The notes beneath the pieces are model-generated. The model saw only the letters and a list, made by a program, of their open reading frames with translations, ran no database searches and was not told where the DNA came from. 42,654 nucleotides of DNA from an uncultured Flavobacteriaceae bacterium (GTDB taxonomy: Bacteria; Bacteroidota; Bacteroidia; Flavobacteriales; Flavobacteriaceae): the NCBI GenBank assembly GCA_905479415.1, contig CAJQMK010000029.1, forward strand, positions 1 to 42,654, given 5' to 3'. Made by a program: the position numbers and the translations under genes. Below are positions 20,329 through 30,593 of this stretch, in pieces (the stretch's first letter is position 1; every line of letters starts with the position of its first letter).

Positions 20329-20780
20329 TCAATTTTAACTGACTTTGGAACTAAGAGTTTATAATCTCCGTTATTTGTAATTAATTCTCTCACAATGCCA
20401 CTGCTTATAAAGGATGTTTTTGCAGACGTTAACAAAAAAACAGTTTCAATTTTTGATAATTTTCTATTAGTCCTAGCTATAGCCTTTTCAAATTCAAAAT
20501 CTCCATTATTTCTTATTCCTCTAACTATAAAATTAGCATCATTTTTTTTACAAAAATCTATTGTTAAACCATCGTAGCTTTCAACTTTAATTCTAGATTC
20601 ATTTTTAAAACAATCTTTTATAAATGAAACTCTTTGTTTTTCGGAAAACATTGTTTTTTTGTTAATATTTTTTCCTACTCCGACAATAATTTCGTCAAAA
20701 AGCAATAAACTTCTTTTTAAAATATCTAAATGCCCCAAGGTGAAAGGGTCAAAAGATCCAGGAAATATAGCTTTTTTCAT
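20325..20780 (-). CDS. coaD: Pantetheine-phosphate adenylyltransferase
   Basis: FPGSFDPFTLGHLDILKR, FIVRGIRNNGDFEFE, SSGIVREL. Confidence 0.96.
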   Translation of the reverse strand: MKKAIFPGSFDPFTLGHLDILKRSLLLFDEIIVGVGKNINKKTMFSEKQRVSFIKDCFKNESRIKVESYDGLTIDFCKKNDANFIVRGIRNNGDFEFEKAIARTNRKLSKIETVFLLTSAKTSFISSGIVRELITNNGDYKLLVPKSVKID

Positions 20781-20798
20781 ATGAGTAAATATATAAAT

Positions 20799-21773
20799 TT
20801 ATATAATTGCTTGATGTATTATCTCATCACATATCTGAGTAATAGAAACTCCACTCATTTGTGCTTGCTTTGGGAATATACTTTCATTGGTCATGCCTGG
20901 AACTGAATTAATTTCTAAAAAATATGCAATGTCATTAATAATAATAAACTCACTTCTAGTAAATCCTTTCATACCAAGTTTTTTATAAATTTTAATGGAA
21001 AGATTAGTAACTATTTGTTTTTGTTTTTCTGAAATATTTGCAGGTGTAATCTCTTTTGAATTTCCATTGTATTTTGCGTCATAATCAAAAAAATCATTTT
21101 CTGTAATAAGTTCAGTTATTCCAAAAACTTTAATGTTCTTTTGATAGTTCATAACACCAACTGAAACTTCAATGCCATCTAGAAAAGATTCAATTAAAAC
21201 TTCATCATCATATTTTAAAGCTTTATAAATAGCATCTATTAATTTATTTTCATCATATATTTTATAAACTCCAAAACTACTTCCCGATCTGTTAGCTTTT
21301 ACAAAACAAGGTAAACCAACTTTTTGAATAATATCCTCAACTTTAAACTTTTCGTTTTTATTTATATGAAAAGAATTTGCTGTTGGTATATTGTGTTTTT
21401 CAAGAACAGATAAACAGTCCCTTTTGTTAAAAGTTAATGCAGATGTGTAAGGATCACAGCCAGTGTAAGGAATGTTTTTAAGTTCAAAAAAGGATTGAAT
21501 TAATCCATTTTCACCAGGTGATCCATGGATAATTATAAACGCAATTTCTAATTTGATTTTGGAATCATTTGAAATTATTGAAAAGTCTTCAAGATTAACA
21601 TTAGATTCTTCATTTTCACTATTTAAATAAATCCATTTTTCCTTATTCACTACAATTTTGAAAGGAGTATATTTTGATCTATTAATATTTTGGTAAATAA
21701 CTTCACCGCTTTTTAATGATATTTCTTTTTCGGATGAAAAACCGCCCATTAAAACAGCAACATTTTTTTTCAT
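20799..21773 (-). CDS. ddl: D-alanine--D-alanine ligase
   Basis: ATP-grasp; MGGFSSEKEISLKSG, HGSPGENGLIQ, EINSVPGMT. Confidence 0.96.
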   Translation of the reverse strand: MKKNVAVLMGGFSSEKEISLKSGEVIYQNINRSKYTPFKIVVNKEKWIYLNSENEESNVNLEDFSIISNDSKIKLEIAFIIIHGSPGENGLIQSFFELKNIPYTGCDPYTSALTFNKRDCLSVLEKHNIPTANSFHINKNEKFKVEDIIQKVGLPCFVKANRSGSSFGVYKIYDENKLIDAIYKALKYDDEVLIESFLDGIEVSVGVMNYQKNIKVFGITELITENDFFDYDAKYNGNSKEITPANISEKQKQIVTNLSIKIYKKLGMKGFTRSEFIIINDIAYFLEINSVPGMTNESIFPKQAQMSGVSITQICDEIIHQAII

Positions 21774-21778
21774 ATTAG

Positions 21779-21786
21779 CAAAAATA
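21779..21786 (-). promoter_or_regulatory. Possible -7 box (TATTTTTG) for ddl
   Basis: TAnnTTTG 5 nt before ddl ATG. Confidence 0.4.
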
Positions 21787-21827
21787 TCATTTATTTTTTT
21801 TCAAATCGTATTAGTAAGCTTATTTTA

Positions 21828-21835
21828 TATATTTG
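21828..21835 (+). promoter_or_regulatory. -7 box (TATATTTG) for the PASTA-rluD operon
   Basis: TAnnTTTG 16 nt before ATG at 21852. Confidence 0.5.
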
Positions 21836-21851
21836 TCTCATTGATTTTTTC

Positions 21852-22412
21852 ATGAATTTTATTAAATATATATTCTCTAAATATTTTTTTAAACAGTTGT
21901 TTAAGGCTATTGTTTTAACTCTTTTTTTTGTTCTAGTTCTTTATTTTTATTTAAATATTACAACTAATCACAATAAATATATTAATGTTCCTGAACTAAA
22001 AGGTGTTAACCTTAATAAAGCTAAAGTTATTTTAGAAGAAAATAATCTTTCATATATAATTCTTGATTCAGCTTTATATAATCCAGATTATCCAAAATTT
22101 TCAGTTTTAGAACAATTGCCAAAATCAAATTCTCAAGTCAAAAAAAATAGAAAAATTTACCTTACTTTAAATCCTAGCAATTACGGAAAGGTTTCTATTC
22201 CTAACATTATACAAATCACTCAAAGAAGTGCAAATTCTTCTCTTTTAGCTTCGGGCTTAGAAATTGGAGATGTTTCTTACGAAAATAATATTGGAAAAGA
22301 TATGGTATTAGAAATTTTATTTAACGGTAATAAATTAAATATTGGAGATATGGTTCCTAAAAAATCAAAAATTGATTTAATCTTAGGAAATGGCAAAACG
22401 GAAGAAAAATAA
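21852..22412 (+). CDS. PASTA-domain membrane protein
   Basis: N-terminal TM plus VPELKGVNLNKAKVILEENNL and related PASTA repeats. Confidence 0.88.
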   Translation: MNFIKYIFSKYFFKQLFKAIVLTLFFVLVLYFYLNITTNHNKYINVPELKGVNLNKAKVILEENNLSYIILDSALYNPDYPKFSVLEQLPKSNSQVKKNRKIYLTLNPSNYGKVSIPNIIQITQRSANSSLLASGLEIGDVSYENNIGKDMVLEILFNGNKLNIGDMVPKKSKIDLILGNGKTEEK

Positions 22413-22414
22413 TT

Positions 22415-23425
22415 ATGGAGGCAAGTGATAATTTAGATAGTGAATTATTTGAACATTTTCAATTTAAGGCAGATAAAGGACAAGAGCCATTAAGAGTTGA
22501 CAAGTATTTAATGAACAGAATTGAAAACTCCTCTAGAAATAAAATTCAGATTGCTGCTAAAAATGGATCTATATTTATTAATGAGCAAATTGTAAAATCA
22601 AACCATAAAGTAAAAGCTGGAGATTTGGTTAAGGTAATGTTTTCCCATCCACCTTATGAAAATCTTTTAGTTGGCGAAAAAATGCCGCTTGACATTATAC
22701 ACGAGGACAATAATCTTTTAGTTGTTAACAAACCAGCAGGTCTTGTAGTTCATCCTGGGCATGGTAATTACAATGGAACATTACTCAATGGATTAATTCA
22801 CCACTTTAATAATCTACCTCAAAATAAAGATGGTAGGCCGGGTCTTGTACACAGGATTGATAAAGATACTAGTGGACTTTTAGTAATAGCTAAGGATGAA
22901 ATATCTATGACTAATTTGGCTAAACAGTTCTTTTTAAAAACCTCTAAAAGAAAATATTATGCACTTGTTTGGGGAATTTTAGATGATGAAAAAGGAACAA
23001 TTAATGAGAGATTAGCTAGAGATCCTAAAAATCGTTTAATAATGAGTGTACCTGAAGATAACGAATCTGGTAAGAGTGCAATTACTCATTATAAAGTCAT
23101 CGAAAGATTTAACTATGTTACTTTAATAGAGTGTCAATTAGAAACTGGGAGAACTCATCAAATTAGAGCTCACATGAAACACATTGGTCATCCGATTTTT
23201 AATGATAGTAGATACGGAGGTGATAAAATATTAAAGGGGACTATTTTTAATAAATACAAACAGTTTGTATTAAATAGTTTTAAATTAATTCCTAGACAAG
23301 CTCTTCATGCAAAGTCTTTAGGTTTTGTTCATCCAGTTTCTAAAAAAGAATTAAATTTTGAATGTAATCTTCCTGATGATTTTGAACAGTGTTTAGAAAA
23401 ATGGAGGAATTACTCAAGTTTGTGA
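22415..23425 (+). CDS. rluD: RluD-family 23S rRNA pseudouridine synthase
   Basis: S4 domain, VVNKPAGLVVHPGHGN, LVHRIDKDTSGLL, GRTHQIRAH. Confidence 0.95.
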   Translation: MEASDNLDSELFEHFQFKADKGQEPLRVDKYLMNRIENSSRNKIQIAAKNGSIFINEQIVKSNHKVKAGDLVKVMFSHPPYENLLVGEKMPLDIIHEDNNLLVVNKPAGLVVHPGHGNYNGTLLNGLIHHFNNLPQNKDGRPGLVHRIDKDTSGLLVIAKDEISMTNLAKQFFLKTSKRKYYALVWGILDDEKGTINERLARDPKNRLIMSVPEDNESGKSAITHYKVIERFNYVTLIECQLETGRTHQIRAHMKHIGHPIFNDSRYGGDKILKGTIFNKYKQFVLNSFKLIPRQALHAKSLGFVHPVSKKELNFECNLPDDFEQCLEKWRNYSSL

Positions 23426-23458
23426 AAAATTTATTATTTTTCAATTAATGTTTTATTT

Positions 23459-24220
23459 ATGAAAATTATTATTTCTCCAGCAAAGTCACTAAATTTTGAT
23501 AGAGTTTTGCCGACTTTAGATTTTTCATTTCCAGAGTTTTTGAAAGAATCAAAAACAATAAATGATGTTTTAAAAACAAAAAATCCAAAACATTTGAAAG
23601 AATTAATGAAAATTTCAGATAAAATAGCAGAACTAAATTGGAATAGAAATTTAAATTTTGAAATGCCTTTTAATTCCAATAATGCTAGACCTGCATTATT
23701 TACTTTTGATGGAGATGTTTACTCTGGAATTGATTCATTTACTTTAAGTGAAACTAAAATCAAAAAAGCTCAAGCTTCTTTAAGAATATTATCTGGATTA
23801 TACGGTTTACTTAAGCCTTTAGACTTAATGCAAGCATACAGATTAGAAATGGGAACTAAACTAGTTGTAGGCAGCTCTAAAAATCTTTACGAATTTTGGA
23901 ATAATAAAATTACCAATAGCTTAAATAGAGAATTGGATATAAATGAACTGTTAATAAATTTAGCTAGTAATGAATATTCAGCTGTTATTAATAAAGATTT
24001 GTTAAAGGTGGATATGATTTCTCCAGTTTTTAAAGATTTTAAAAACGGAAAATTTAAAATAATTTCATTTTATGCAAAAAAAGCTAGAGGAATGATGACA
24101 AGATTTCTTTTAGATAATGATATTGAATCAGCTGATGATTTAAAGCAATTTGATTATGGCGGTTATTCATTTAGTTCTGAGCAAAGCGAAATTTCTCAAG
24201 AATTAGTGTTTACTAGATGA
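23459..24220 (+). CDS. yaaA: Peroxide stress protein YaaA
   Basis: MKIIISPAKSLNF, ILSGLYGLLKPLDLMQAYRLEMGT, KKARGMM. Confidence 0.95.
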   Translation: MKIIISPAKSLNFDRVLPTLDFSFPEFLKESKTINDVLKTKNPKHLKELMKISDKIAELNWNRNLNFEMPFNSNNARPALFTFDGDVYSGIDSFTLSETKIKKAQASLRILSGLYGLLKPLDLMQAYRLEMGTKLVVGSSKNLYEFWNNKITNSLNRELDINELLINLASNEYSAVINKDLLKVDMISPVFKDFKNGKFKIISFYAKKARGMMTRFLLDNDIESADDLKQFDYGGYSFSSEQSEISQELVFTR

Positions 24221-24985
24221 TTCTCCTCTGACTGAATTTATAAATTCAGCAATATTATCTTTATTGTTGTTTTTTAAAAACTTTATAAATGCTGATCCTA
24301 TTATAGCTCCTCTACTGTTTTTTGATGCGTCAAGAAAAGTTTTATTATTGCTAATTCCAAACCCAATTAATAATTTGGATTTTAAATCCATTGAATTAAT
24401 TCTTTTAAAATAATTTTTTTGATTTTCATCAAATGAATTTACCGCTCCTGTAATACTAAAACTACTAACCATATATATGAATCCTTTAGAAACTCTATCA
24501 ATAAACCGTATTCTTTCATTACTAGTTTGAGGAGTTATTAAAAACATATTTAATAAATTGTATTTATCGAATACAGATTTATATTCTTTTTCATATACCT
24601 CTACAGGTAAATCTGGTATTATTAATCCATCAATTCCAACAGTTTGACAATTTTTACAAAAATCTTCAACTCCAAATTGTAATATCGGGTTGAAATAACC
24701 CATTATTATTAAAGGAACATCTGTCTTTTTTCGAATATCTTTTAACTGATCAAAAAGTTTAATTGAATTCATTCCATTATTTAATGCTGTTGTAGAACTT
24801 TCTTGAATAGTTGGACCATCGGCTAGTGGATCACTAAAAGGAAGACCAATTTCAATCATGTCAACATTAGACCTAGTTAATTGAGTAATTATTTTTTCTG
24901 TATCATCAATGTTAGGGTATCCTGCAGTAAAATATATTGATAAAATATCTTTTTTTTCCTCTAAAACTTTATTTATTCTGTTCAT
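24203..24985 (-). CDS. trpA: Tryptophan synthase alpha chain
   Basis: YFTAGYP, IEIGLPFSDPLADGPTIQ. Confidence 0.97.
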   Translation of the reverse strand: MNRINKVLEEKKDILSIYFTAGYPNIDDTEKIITQLTRSNVDMIEIGLPFSDPLADGPTIQESSTTALNNGMNSIKLFDQLKDIRKKTDVPLIIMGYFNPILQFGVEDFCKNCQTVGIDGLIIPDLPVEVYEKEYKSVFDKYNLLNMFLITPQTSNERIRFIDRVSKGFIYMVSSFSITGAVNSFDENQKNYFKRINSMDLKSKLLIGFGISNNKTFLDASKNSRGAIIGSAFIKFLKNNNKDNIAEFINSVRGESSSKH

Positions 24986-24987
24986 TG

Positions 24988-26175
24988 TTATAATTTGAAA
25001 TAATCAATATAAGTATCTAAATCTTTATCCCCTCTTCCAGAGCAATTAAAAACCAAAACATCATTTTTTTTAAATTCTTTTTTATCTAAAACAGCAAATG
25101 CATGTGATGTTTCTATTGCGGGAATAATTCCCTCAAGTCTAGATAAGTTTAGCCCCCAATCCATAGCTTCAGCATCATTAATTGAGTAAAATTCGCCTCT
25201 TTTAGATTTATACAAATTTGCATGCATTGGACCAATTCCAGGGTAATCTAAACCAGCAGAAATAGAGTAAGGTTCTGTAATTTGTCCATCCTTAGATTGC
25301 ATGAGTAATGTTTTTGATCCGTGTATTATTCCTTGTTTTCCTAAGATTGAAGTTGCTGCACTTTTTCCAGATTTAATTCCTTTTCCTGCTGCCTCTACGC
25401 AAATGATTTTAACATTATTATTATCTAAATAAGGGTAAAATAGACCTGCAGCATTACTTCCTCCCCCAACACAAGCTATTACGTAATTTGGATCTTTTGT
25501 GCCTTCCAATGTTTCTAATTGATTCATGACTTCTTTACCAATTACTGATTGAAATCTAGCAACCATATCAGGATAGGGATGAGGACCAACAACTGAGCCT
25601 ATTATGTAATGCGTATCAATTGGATTATTTATCCAATCTCTAATCGCTTCATTAGTTGCATCTTTCAGAGTTTTACTCCCTGAAGTTGCAGGTCTGACTT
25701 CCGCACCTAGCATTTTCATTCTAGCAACATTTGGAGCTTGTCTACTTATATCAATTTCACCCATATAAATTATACATTCTATTCCCATTAACGCACAAAC
25801 AGTAGCTGTAGCTACGCCATGTTGACCGGCACCTGTCTCTGCAATAATTCTTGTCTTGCCCAATTTTTTAGCTAATAAAATTTGACCAATTGTATTATTA
25901 ATTTTATGTGCACCAGTGTGGCATAAATCTTCTCTTTTAAGATATATTTTGGTATTATATTTTTCTGAAAGTCTGCTTGCAAAATATAAAGGAGTAGGTC
26001 TACCAACATAATCTTTTAAAAGTTCATCAAACTCTTTCTTAAAACTAGTCTCTGAACATATTTTTATGTATTTTGATCTTAATTCTTCAATATTGGAATA
26101 CATCATTTCTGGAATGTATGCGCCGCCAAATTCTCCGTAATATCCTTTGTTATCAACGTTATAAGTACTGTTCAT
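24988..26175 (-). CDS. trpB: Tryptophan synthase beta chain
   Basis: [34 protein letters not shown]. Confidence 0.98.
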   Translation of the reverse strand: MNSTYNVDNKGYYGEFGGAYIPEMMYSNIEELRSKYIKICSETSFKKEFDELLKDYVGRPTPLYFASRLSEKYNTKIYLKREDLCHTGAHKINNTIGQILLAKKLGKTRIIAETGAGQHGVATATVCALMGIECIIYMGEIDISRQAPNVARMKMLGAEVRPATSGSKTLKDATNEAIRDWINNPIDTHYIIGSVVGPHPYPDMVARFQSVIGKEVMNQLETLEGTKDPNYVIACVGGGSNAAGLFYPYLDNNNVKIICVEAAGKGIKSGKSAATSILGKQGIIHGSKTLLMQSKDGQITEPYSISAGLDYPGIGPMHANLYKSKRGEFYSINDAEAMDWGLNLSRLEGIIPAIETSHAFAVLDKKEFKKNDVLVFNCSGRGDKDLDTYIDYFKL

Positions 26176-26178
26176 TAT

Positions 26179-26781
26179 TTAAATTTTATCAATTAATGAT
26201 TTTATTTTATCTCTGTCTTTTTTTAAATTAGGTAATTCAAACTTGCTGTTTATATCTATTCCGATAATTGGATAAATTTTTCTAATTTTTTTAATCTCTT
26301 CGATATCATTCTCACTTATCCCTCCACTCAAAAAAAAATATTTTTTTGAATTGTAATTTTTTAATATTTCCCAATTAAATTTTTTTCCACTTCCTCCGTG
26401 AAGATTAGTTTTTGTGTCAAACAAATAATAATCTGAAACATTTTCAAATTTTTTCACTTTATCAAAATTAAAAGTATCATCAATTTTAAACACCTTTATT
26501 ACTTTACAAATTGATTTTATTGATAAACAATATCTGACATCTTCTTCTCCGTGAAGCTGAACATAATCAAGTTTGTATTTTTTTATATTATCAATTACTT
26601 CATTGATTTCCTGATTCACAAAAACACCAACTCTATTTATTTTATCATTTAATATTAATTTTGATTCATTAAAAAATCTTTTTGATTTCTTGTAAAAAAT
26701 AAAACCCATAAAATCAGGCTTTAAGCTTTCAATTTCACTAATATTTTCTGAGAATTTCATCCCACAAACTTTTAATTTCAT
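26179..26781 (-). CDS. trpF: Phosphoribosylanthranilate isomerase
   Basis: KVCGM, MGFIFYKKSKR, VQLHGEED, LSGGI. Confidence 0.95.
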   Translation of the reverse strand: MKLKVCGMKFSENISEIESLKPDFMGFIFYKKSKRFFNESKLILNDKINRVGVFVNQEINEVIDNIKKYKLDYVQLHGEEDVRYCLSIKSICKVIKVFKIDDTFNFDKVKKFENVSDYYLFDTKTNLHGGSGKKFNWEILKNYNSKKYFFLSGGISENDIEEIKKIRKIYPIIGIDINSKFELPNLKKDRDKIKSLIDKI

Positions 26782-27560
26782 ATTATGTTTTGAATTAGAT
26801 TTAAAACTTCTTTTCCTGGATTATTATTTTTCATAAATAATTCTCCGATTAAAAAACCTTTAAATCCATTTTTTCTAAGTTTTATTATTTCATCGTAATT
26901 TGAAATTCCACTTTCTGAGATTGTTAAATAATTTTCAGGAATCATATTAGATAATTTTATACTTGTATTAATATCAACTTCAAAAGTTTTTAAATTCCTG
27001 TTATTAACTCCAATGATATCAATAGTGTCTATTAAACATTTTTTTAATTCATTTTCATCATGTACTTCAATTAACACCTCAAGTCCAATTTCTTTTGCTA
27101 ATGAGCTAAGACTCTTTATTTTATCTTTTTCAAGACATGCTGCAATCAACAGTATAACATCAGCACCATTTGCCTTGGCTTCGATTATTTGATATTCATC
27201 AATAATAAATTCTTTTCTTAAAATTGGAATATTTGTTAATTTTCTGGCATTTCTCAAGTCATTCAAACTTCCTCCAAAATATTCTTTGTCAGTTAATACA
27301 GAAATTCCGCAAACATTCGCATTATGATAACCAATAATTATTTCATTAATTGAAATAGAATTATTTATAATTGACTTTGAAGGAGATTTTCTTTTATGTT
27401 CAGCAATAATTCCATGTGAACTATTTTTTAATCTATCAACTAAAGAAATTGATTTCCTTTCAAAATCTGAAAGTTTTTTTAATTCTTCAATTGAAATTGT
27501 TTTTTTAACAATATCTAATTCCTTTTTTTTGGTTTCTATTATTTTTTCTAGAATAGTCAT
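26778..27560 (-). CDS. trpC: Indole-3-glycerol phosphate synthase
   Basis: IAEHKRKSPSK, LRKEFIIDEYQI, GVNNRNLKTF. Confidence 0.96.
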   Translation of the reverse strand: MTILEKIIETKKKELDIVKKTISIEELKKLSDFERKSISLVDRLKNSSHGIIAEHKRKSPSKSIINNSISINEIIIGYHNANVCGISVLTDKEYFGGSLNDLRNARKLTNIPILRKEFIIDEYQIIEAKANGADVILLIAACLEKDKIKSLSSLAKEIGLEVLIEVHDENELKKCLIDTIDIIGVNNRNLKTFEVDINTSIKLSNMIPENYLTISESGISNYDEIIKLRKNGFKGFLIGELFMKNNNPGKEVLNLIQNII

Positions 27561-28552
27561 TATTCACTTAAGTTTTTAAGTTTATTAAATGCCTCAAATG
27601 CTTTATTCGATTTTAAAGCTTCTTTTGCTTTTTCAATACCATCTTCAATTGAAATATTTAATGCGGTAGAAATAGCTAATCCTGCATTTGCAAAAATGAC
27701 TTGGTTTTGAGATTTAGTTCCTTTATTTTGTAAAATATTCATGAATATTTTTGCAGACTCTTTAATTGTTTCTCCTCCATTGATAGATTTTGAATTTAAT
27801 TTTTGTAAACTTAAACCTTGTGGCGAAAATATGTTTTCTTCATTTCTAGTTATTATTTTAACGTTTCCTGTTAGTGATATTTCATCATAACCATCTAAAG
27901 AATGAATTATCGCATAGTTTTTATTTGTTTTTTGAAATAAATAGGAATAAAGCCTGGCTAGCTCTAAATTAAATACACCTACTATTTGATTTTTTGGAAA
28001 AGATGGATTTACTAAAGGTCCTAAAATATTAAAAAAAGTTTTTAATCCTAGTTCTTTTCTTATTGGTGCAACATTTTTCATCGCGGGGTGAAAAAGAGGT
28101 GCATGTAAAATACATATTCCACTTTTTTCAATTGATTTTTTTAAAAAATCTTTATTATTTGAAAACTTGATACCTAAAAACTCCAATACATTACTTGATC
28201 CACAAGATGATGAAACTCCATAATTACCATGCTTTGAAACATTTACTTTAGCACCAGCAGTTACAAAAGCTGATAACGTAGAAATATTAAATGTGTCTTT
28301 ATTATCTCCTCCTGTTCCACATAAATCAATTGTATTATAATCAGATAAATCAATCTTAATACATAGTTCAAGTAATGCTTCTTTAAAACCTTGCAGTTCC
28401 TCCAAAGTAATATTTCTCATCATAAAAATTGTCAAAAACGAACTAATGTGACTATTGTTATACTTTCCTTTTGAAATATTTAATAGCACTTCTTTGGCTT
28501 CATCTTTAGATAAAGTATTATGTGAGCTTAGTTTGTTAATTATATCTTTCAT
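27560..28552 (-). CDS. trpD: Anthranilate phosphoribosyltransferase
   Basis: DLCGTGGDNKDTFNIST, KHGNYGVSSSCGSSN. Confidence 0.97.
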   Translation of the reverse strand: MKDIINKLSSHNTLSKDEAKEVLLNISKGKYNNSHISSFLTIFMMRNITLEELQGFKEALLELCIKIDLSDYNTIDLCGTGGDNKDTFNISTLSAFVTAGAKVNVSKHGNYGVSSSCGSSNVLEFLGIKFSNNKDFLKKSIEKSGICILHAPLFHPAMKNVAPIRKELGLKTFFNILGPLVNPSFPKNQIVGVFNLELARLYSYLFQKTNKNYAIIHSLDGYDEISLTGNVKIITRNEENIFSPQGLSLQKLNSKSINGGETIKESAKIFMNILQNKGTKSQNQVIFANAGLAISTALNISIEDGIEKAKEALKSNKAFEAFNKLKNLSE

Positions 28553-28555
28553 TAA

Positions 28556-29116
28556 TTAATTTTTTAACCAATTATTTAGAAGTGCTTTTCCTTCCTCAGT
28601 CAATATTGATTCTGGATGAAATTGGACTCCTCTAATATCATAATCCTTATGTTTTAAAGCCATTATTTGTTTGTTTTCATCATAGGCTAAAATCTCAAGG
28701 CAGTCCGGAATCGGTTCCTCTACAACCCAAGAGTGGTATCTACCAACATTTAGTGGATTTGATAGATTATTGAAAATATAATCTTTCTTTATAATATCAA
28801 TTTTACTAGCTACGCCATGAAAGACTTCGTCAAGGTTTTTGAGTTTAGCTCCAAAAACTTCTGCTATTGCTTGATGACCTAAGCAAACTCCAAGTATTTT
28901 TTTTGATTTTCCAAAATGATTAATAATGTTTTTCAATTCTCCAGCTTCGTCTGGAATACCTGGTCCTGGTGAGAGTACTATGCAATCATATTTCTCAATC
29001 TCTTTCAAAGTTACCTCGTCATTTCTTTTGACGGTAACTTCACAATTTAGTTCCTCAAAATAATGAACTAGATTATAAGTGAAAGAATCGTAATTATCTA
29101 TAACTATTAATTTCAT
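28556..29116 (-). CDS. trpG: Anthranilate synthase glutamine amidotransferase component
   Basis: DNYDSFTYNL, LSPGPGIP, GVCLGHQAI, FHPESILTEEG. Confidence 0.95.
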   Translation of the reverse strand: MKLIVIDNYDSFTYNLVHYFEELNCEVTVKRNDEVTLKEIEKYDCIVLSPGPGIPDEAGELKNIINHFGKSKKILGVCLGHQAIAEVFGAKLKNLDEVFHGVASKIDIIKKDYIFNNLSNPLNVGRYHSWVVEEPIPDCLEILAYDENKQIMALKHKDYDIRGVQFHPESILTEEGKALLNNWLKN

Positions 29117-29118
29117 GT

Positions 29119-30513
29119 TTAGATTTTTTCAGCTAGTTCTAAAGCCTTGTTTAAGGCCCCTAGTTTATTATTAATTTCTTGTAATTCACTAATAGGATTA
29201 GATTTTGAGACAATACCTGCTCCAGCTTGAAAAATGAGTTCATGATTTTTACTCAAAAATGATCTTATAATAATAGCATGATTAAAATTACCTTCAAAAT
29301 CCATAAACCCAAGTGCTCCACCATAAAATGATCTGTTACAATTTTCATATTTGGAAATTAATTGCATAGCTCTGTGTTTTGGAGCTCCTGACAATGTACC
29401 CGCAGGAAAGGTGTCAGCTGCAATTTGTAGGGTGGAGGAATTATTTTTTTTAGTAGCGGTCACTTTGGAAACTAAATGAATAACATGTGAATAAAATTGT
29501 ATTTCTCTATCTTTTTCAACAGTAACGTTATTACCATTTCTGCTCAAATCATTTCTAGCTAAATCCACAAGCATCATGTGTTCGCTATTTTCTTTTTTAT
29601 CAATAGCTAATTTTTTAGCTTCAATCGAATCTTTATTATCATTTCCTGTTCTTATAAAAGTTCCTGCTATTGGATGAATTTCTGCTTTATTATTTTCAAC
29701 AACAAGTTGAGCTTCAGGCGAACTTCCAAATATTTTATAACTACCATAATCAAAATAAAATAAATAAGGAGAAGGATTTACTGATCTTAGAGCTCTATAT
29801 AAATTAAACTCATCACCTTCAAATTTTTGTTTGAACCTTCTTGACAATACTATTTGAAATACATCTCCTCTTTCACAATGTTTTATTCCTTTTTTAACTA
29901 AATCCAAATACTCATTATCTTTTAAATTTGATCTTATTTCTCCAGATTTTGAAAAAGGATATTTAGACAATTTATTAGACTTTATATGTTCTTCAATTTC
30001 ATCTAAATTATTTTTTTCATCATAGCTGTGGTGCAGTAAAATAGCTTCGTTATTGAAAACATTAATTATAATAATATTTGAATAAAATGCATAAAAAATA
30101 TCCGGAATTTCAATATCATTTTTTTTAGATTTTAATGAAATTTTTTCAAAATGTTTTACTGCATCATAATTCATATATCCAATTAATCCGCTCTCGAAAA
30201 ATTTTGAATCTGACTTTAAAGTTTTAAATCTTTTACAAAATAAGTTTAACTCTGAAACAACGTTAACTCGTTTATCAATTTCTTTGTTTTGACTTTTTTT
30301 ATCAGGAAATGTTTGATTTATTTGATCTCCTTTAACTTTAAATGTTGAAATTGGGTTAAAACACACATATGCATAACTATTATCGTTAGCTCCATAATCA
30401 CTACTTTCTAAAAGTATTGAATTAGAAAATTTATCTCTAATTTTTTGATATATACTAACGGGTGTCATTGTATCAGCTAATATTTTTTTTCTAAAAGTTT
30501 TTATTTTATACAC
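29119..30513 (-). CDS. trpE: Anthranilate synthase component I
   Basis: Chorismate-binding domain; LLESS near N-terminus; FPAGTLSGAPKHRAM; GTG start. Confidence 0.96.
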   Translation of the reverse strand: MYKIKTFRKKILADTMTPVSIYQKIRDKFSNSILLESSDYGANDNSYAYVCFNPISTFKVKGDQINQTFPDKKSQNKEIDKRVNVVSELNLFCKRFKTLKSDSKFFESGLIGYMNYDAVKHFEKISLKSKKNDIEIPDIFYAFYSNIIIINVFNNEAILLHHSYDEKNNLDEIEEHIKSNKLSKYPFSKSGEIRSNLKDNEYLDLVKKGIKHCERGDVFQIVLSRRFKQKFEGDEFNLYRALRSVNPSPYLFYFDYGSYKIFGSSPEAQLVVENNKAEIHPIAGTFIRTGNDNKDSIEAKKLAIDKKENSEHMMLVDLARNDLSRNGNNVTVEKDREIQFYSHVIHLVSKVTATKKNNSSTLQIAADTFPAGTLSGAPKHRAMQLISKYENCNRSFYGGALGFMDFEGNFNHAIIIRSFLSKNHELIFQAGAGIVSKSNPISELQEINNKLGALNKALELAEKI

Positions 30514-30531
30514 TATTATATGTTTTTAATT

Positions 30532-30562
30532 AAAAAAGGCTTGTCGATAAACAAGCCTTTTT
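30532..30562 (-). terminator. trp attenuator terminator hairpin
   Basis: Minus strand AAAAAGGCTTGT-TTATCG-ACAAGCCTTTTTT: 12-bp perfect stem plus U-run, ending 18 nt before the trpE start codon. Confidence 0.9.
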
Positions 30563-30593
30563 ATATTTGAACAAACTAAAAGATTATCTCGAC

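Noticed and set aside
23423-23443. AT-only hairpin TGAAAAAT-TTATT-ATTTTTCA at the rluD stop
   Set aside because: Likely by chance in AT-rich DNA; too weak to call a terminator
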